From positions 1-36,679 of the forward strand of contig CANHMF010000008.1 in NCBI GenBank assembly GCA_947461705.1: 36,679 nt of DNA. Direction: 5' to 3'. Both the position numbers and the translations under genes were made by a program. Positions 35,797-36,679 of this stretch are shown here, piece by piece. How positions within the stretch are numbered: position 1 is the first letter of the stretch; each line of letters begins with the position of its first letter. The notes under the pieces are model-generated. The model made no database searches and was not told the DNA's origin. It was given only the letters and a program-made list of their open reading frames with translations. Source of the stretch: Synechococcaceae cyanobacterium (GTDB lineage Bacteria; Cyanobacteriota; Cyanobacteriia; PCC-6307; Cyanobiaceae).

Positions 35797-36679
35797 ATGG
35801 CAGGGAACCGGCAGTTCTGGTGGATCACCGCCCTGGGTGGTGGGCTGTTGGCCGGTGCGGCATTGCCCCCCCTGGGCTGTCCGCCCCTGTTGTGGCTGGC
35901 CCTGGTGCCGCTGTGGGCCCAGGGCCCCCGGGCCGCCTGCGTTTGGGGTGCCGGGGCGGTGCTGGTGAGCCATCGCTGGCTGCTGTGGCTGCATCCCCTC
36001 GACTGGGTCGGGGTGCCCCTGCCCCTCAGCCTGCCGCTCTGCCTGTTGCTGCTGGCGGCATGCGCCCTGCTGGGGGGCCTGCTGGTGGGCAGCTGGCGCT
36101 GGCTGGTGCAACGGCTGGGGGCGGAGGGTTGGTGGGCGGCGCTGCTGGCAGCCAGCCTCTGGGGTCTGGCGGAAGTGCTCCTCGCCCGCGGCCCCCTGTT
36201 CTGGATTGGCCTCGGATCCGCGGCCTTGCCGGGGGACCGGGCCCTGGCGGGCCTCGCCCAGGGGCTGGGGGCCGGTGGATTGGCGGCCTTGCAGTTGTTG
36301 CTGGGCTGGGGGCTGTGGCGCGTCTTGGCCGCTGCTGTGGCCGACCAGAGGCGCTGGTGGCGCTGGGCCATGGCCTGGCTGGCGGCGGTGCTGGTGCTGC
36401 ATCTCTGGGGCTGGCAGTTGCTGCAGCCCTTGCAGCGGCAGGCAGGCCTGGAGCCCGAACGAACGCTGCTGCTGCTTCAGCCCGCCATCCCAACCCGGCA
36501 CAAGTTCGAGGTTGCCCAGCAGCAGCTCTTGCTGCGCCGGTTGAAGGGCGCCCAGGAGGAGGCTGAAGCCCGCGGGGCCTCGGCCCTGGTGCTGCCCGAG
36601 GGCGCCCTGGCCCTGGGCCAGTCCTTGCCTCAGCCCGCGGCGGTGGAGGTGCTCACGGGGGGCTTTCGCCTGGCGGATG
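35797..36679 (+). CDS. lnt: Apolipoprotein N-acyltransferase (3' truncated by window)
   Basis: Lnt adds the third acyl chain to lipoproteins at the inner membrane. The frame from ATG 35797 runs off the window, giving 294 residues and part of a codon. The first 200 residues are Trp/Leu-rich membrane segments (GGGLLAGAALPPLGCPPLLW, LLWLHPLDWVGVPLPLSLPL), as in Lnt. LLLLQPAIPTRHKFEV and ALVLPEGALALG follow, the start of the nitrilase-type catalytic domain, with the Glu of LPEGAL as the likely first triad residue. The Lys and Cys of the triad would be beyond the window. The gap to the divergent phasin-like gene is 60 bp. Confidence 0.85.
   Translation, partial: MAGNRQFWWITALGGGLLAGAALPPLGCPPLLWLALVPLWAQGPRAACVWGAGAVLVSHRWLLWLHPLDWVGVPLPLSLPLCLLLLAACALLGGLLVGSWRWLVQRLGAEGWWAALLAASLWGLAEVLLARGPLFWIGLGSAALPGDRALAGLAQGLGAGGLAALQLLLGWGLWRVLAAAVADQRRWWRWAMAWLAAVLVLHLWGWQLLQPLQRQAGLEPERTLLLLQPAIPTRHKFEVAQQQLLLRRLKGAQEEAEARGASALVLPEGALALGQSLPQPAAVEVLTGGFRLAD

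Noticed and set aside
1..36679. Search for tRNA, rRNA, CRISPR, transposase, integrase, prophage or toxin-antitoxin genes
   Set aside because: None was found by eye; gene content is core cyanobacterial throughout.

Overview
The window is a gene-dense, GC-rich stretch of a cyanobacterial chromosome. The complete kaiABC circadian clock, the NblS (Hik33) histidine kinase, a DUF1825 protein, a YlqD protein, an LrtA-type long HPF and a plastid-type PDH E2 all point to a unicellular picocyanobacterium of the Synechococcus/Cyanobium type. This is inferred from gene content and order; no rRNA is present to fix the taxon. Almost every base is coding. I see no mobile element, prophage, CRISPR array, tRNA or rRNA.

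Layout: (1) 1-1381, the 3' part of a queuosine-precursor transporter (YhhQ-like) and a SAM methyltransferase. (2) 1398-2100 minus strand, rplU-rpmA with a strong terminator. (3) 2246-5102 plus strand, kaiA-kaiB-kaiC. (4) 5072-8484 minus strand, purD-nblS; the 3' end of nblS overlaps that of kaiC by 31 nt. (5) 8554-16883 plus strand, a long likely operon: exported hypothetical protein, purC, bamA (Omp85), lpxC, fabZ, lpxA, lpxB, msrA. It covers purine synthesis, lipid A synthesis and outer-membrane assembly. (6) 16807-17258, two small unknown genes whose stop codons lie in one palindrome. (7) 17323-20896 minus strand, a LuxR-type regulator with a degenerate receiver, an HhH protein, a GIY-YIG protein and pepA. 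(8) 21026-23392 plus strand, DUF1825, tyrS, pyrF. (9) 23387-28116 minus strand, hpf, deoC, recO, an MFS transporter and a glycosyltransferase (possibly DgdA), with 4-nt overlaps between deoC, recO and the MFS gene. (10) 28164-33926 plus strand, lipB, acyl-ACP/CoA synthetase, ylqD, pdhC, queA. (11) 33952-35736 minus strand, a phasin-like protein, FKBP isomerase and sodB with a strong terminator. (12) 35797-end plus strand, the 5' part of lnt, which runs off the window.

The genes are mostly housekeeping. Themes that tie them together are clock and light/stress signalling (kaiABC, nblS, hpf), envelope biogenesis (bamA, lpxC/fabZ/lpxA/lpxB, lnt, glycosyltransferase, acyl-ACP synthetase), lipoate use (lipB and the lipoylated PdhC), purine and pyrimidine synthesis (purD, purC, pyrF), and queuosine (transporter, queA).

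I found no convincing new multi-gene system. The best leads are: an msrA frame that runs some 80 codons past the MsrA core, through a terminator hairpin and into the next gene; a 14-residue hydrophobic micro-ORF on that hairpin; a LuxR regulator with a non-canonical receiver beside an HhH/GIY-YIG pair; an exact 8-bp inverted repeat around a TAAAAT box just before pdhC; and structured DNA in the rplU leader.
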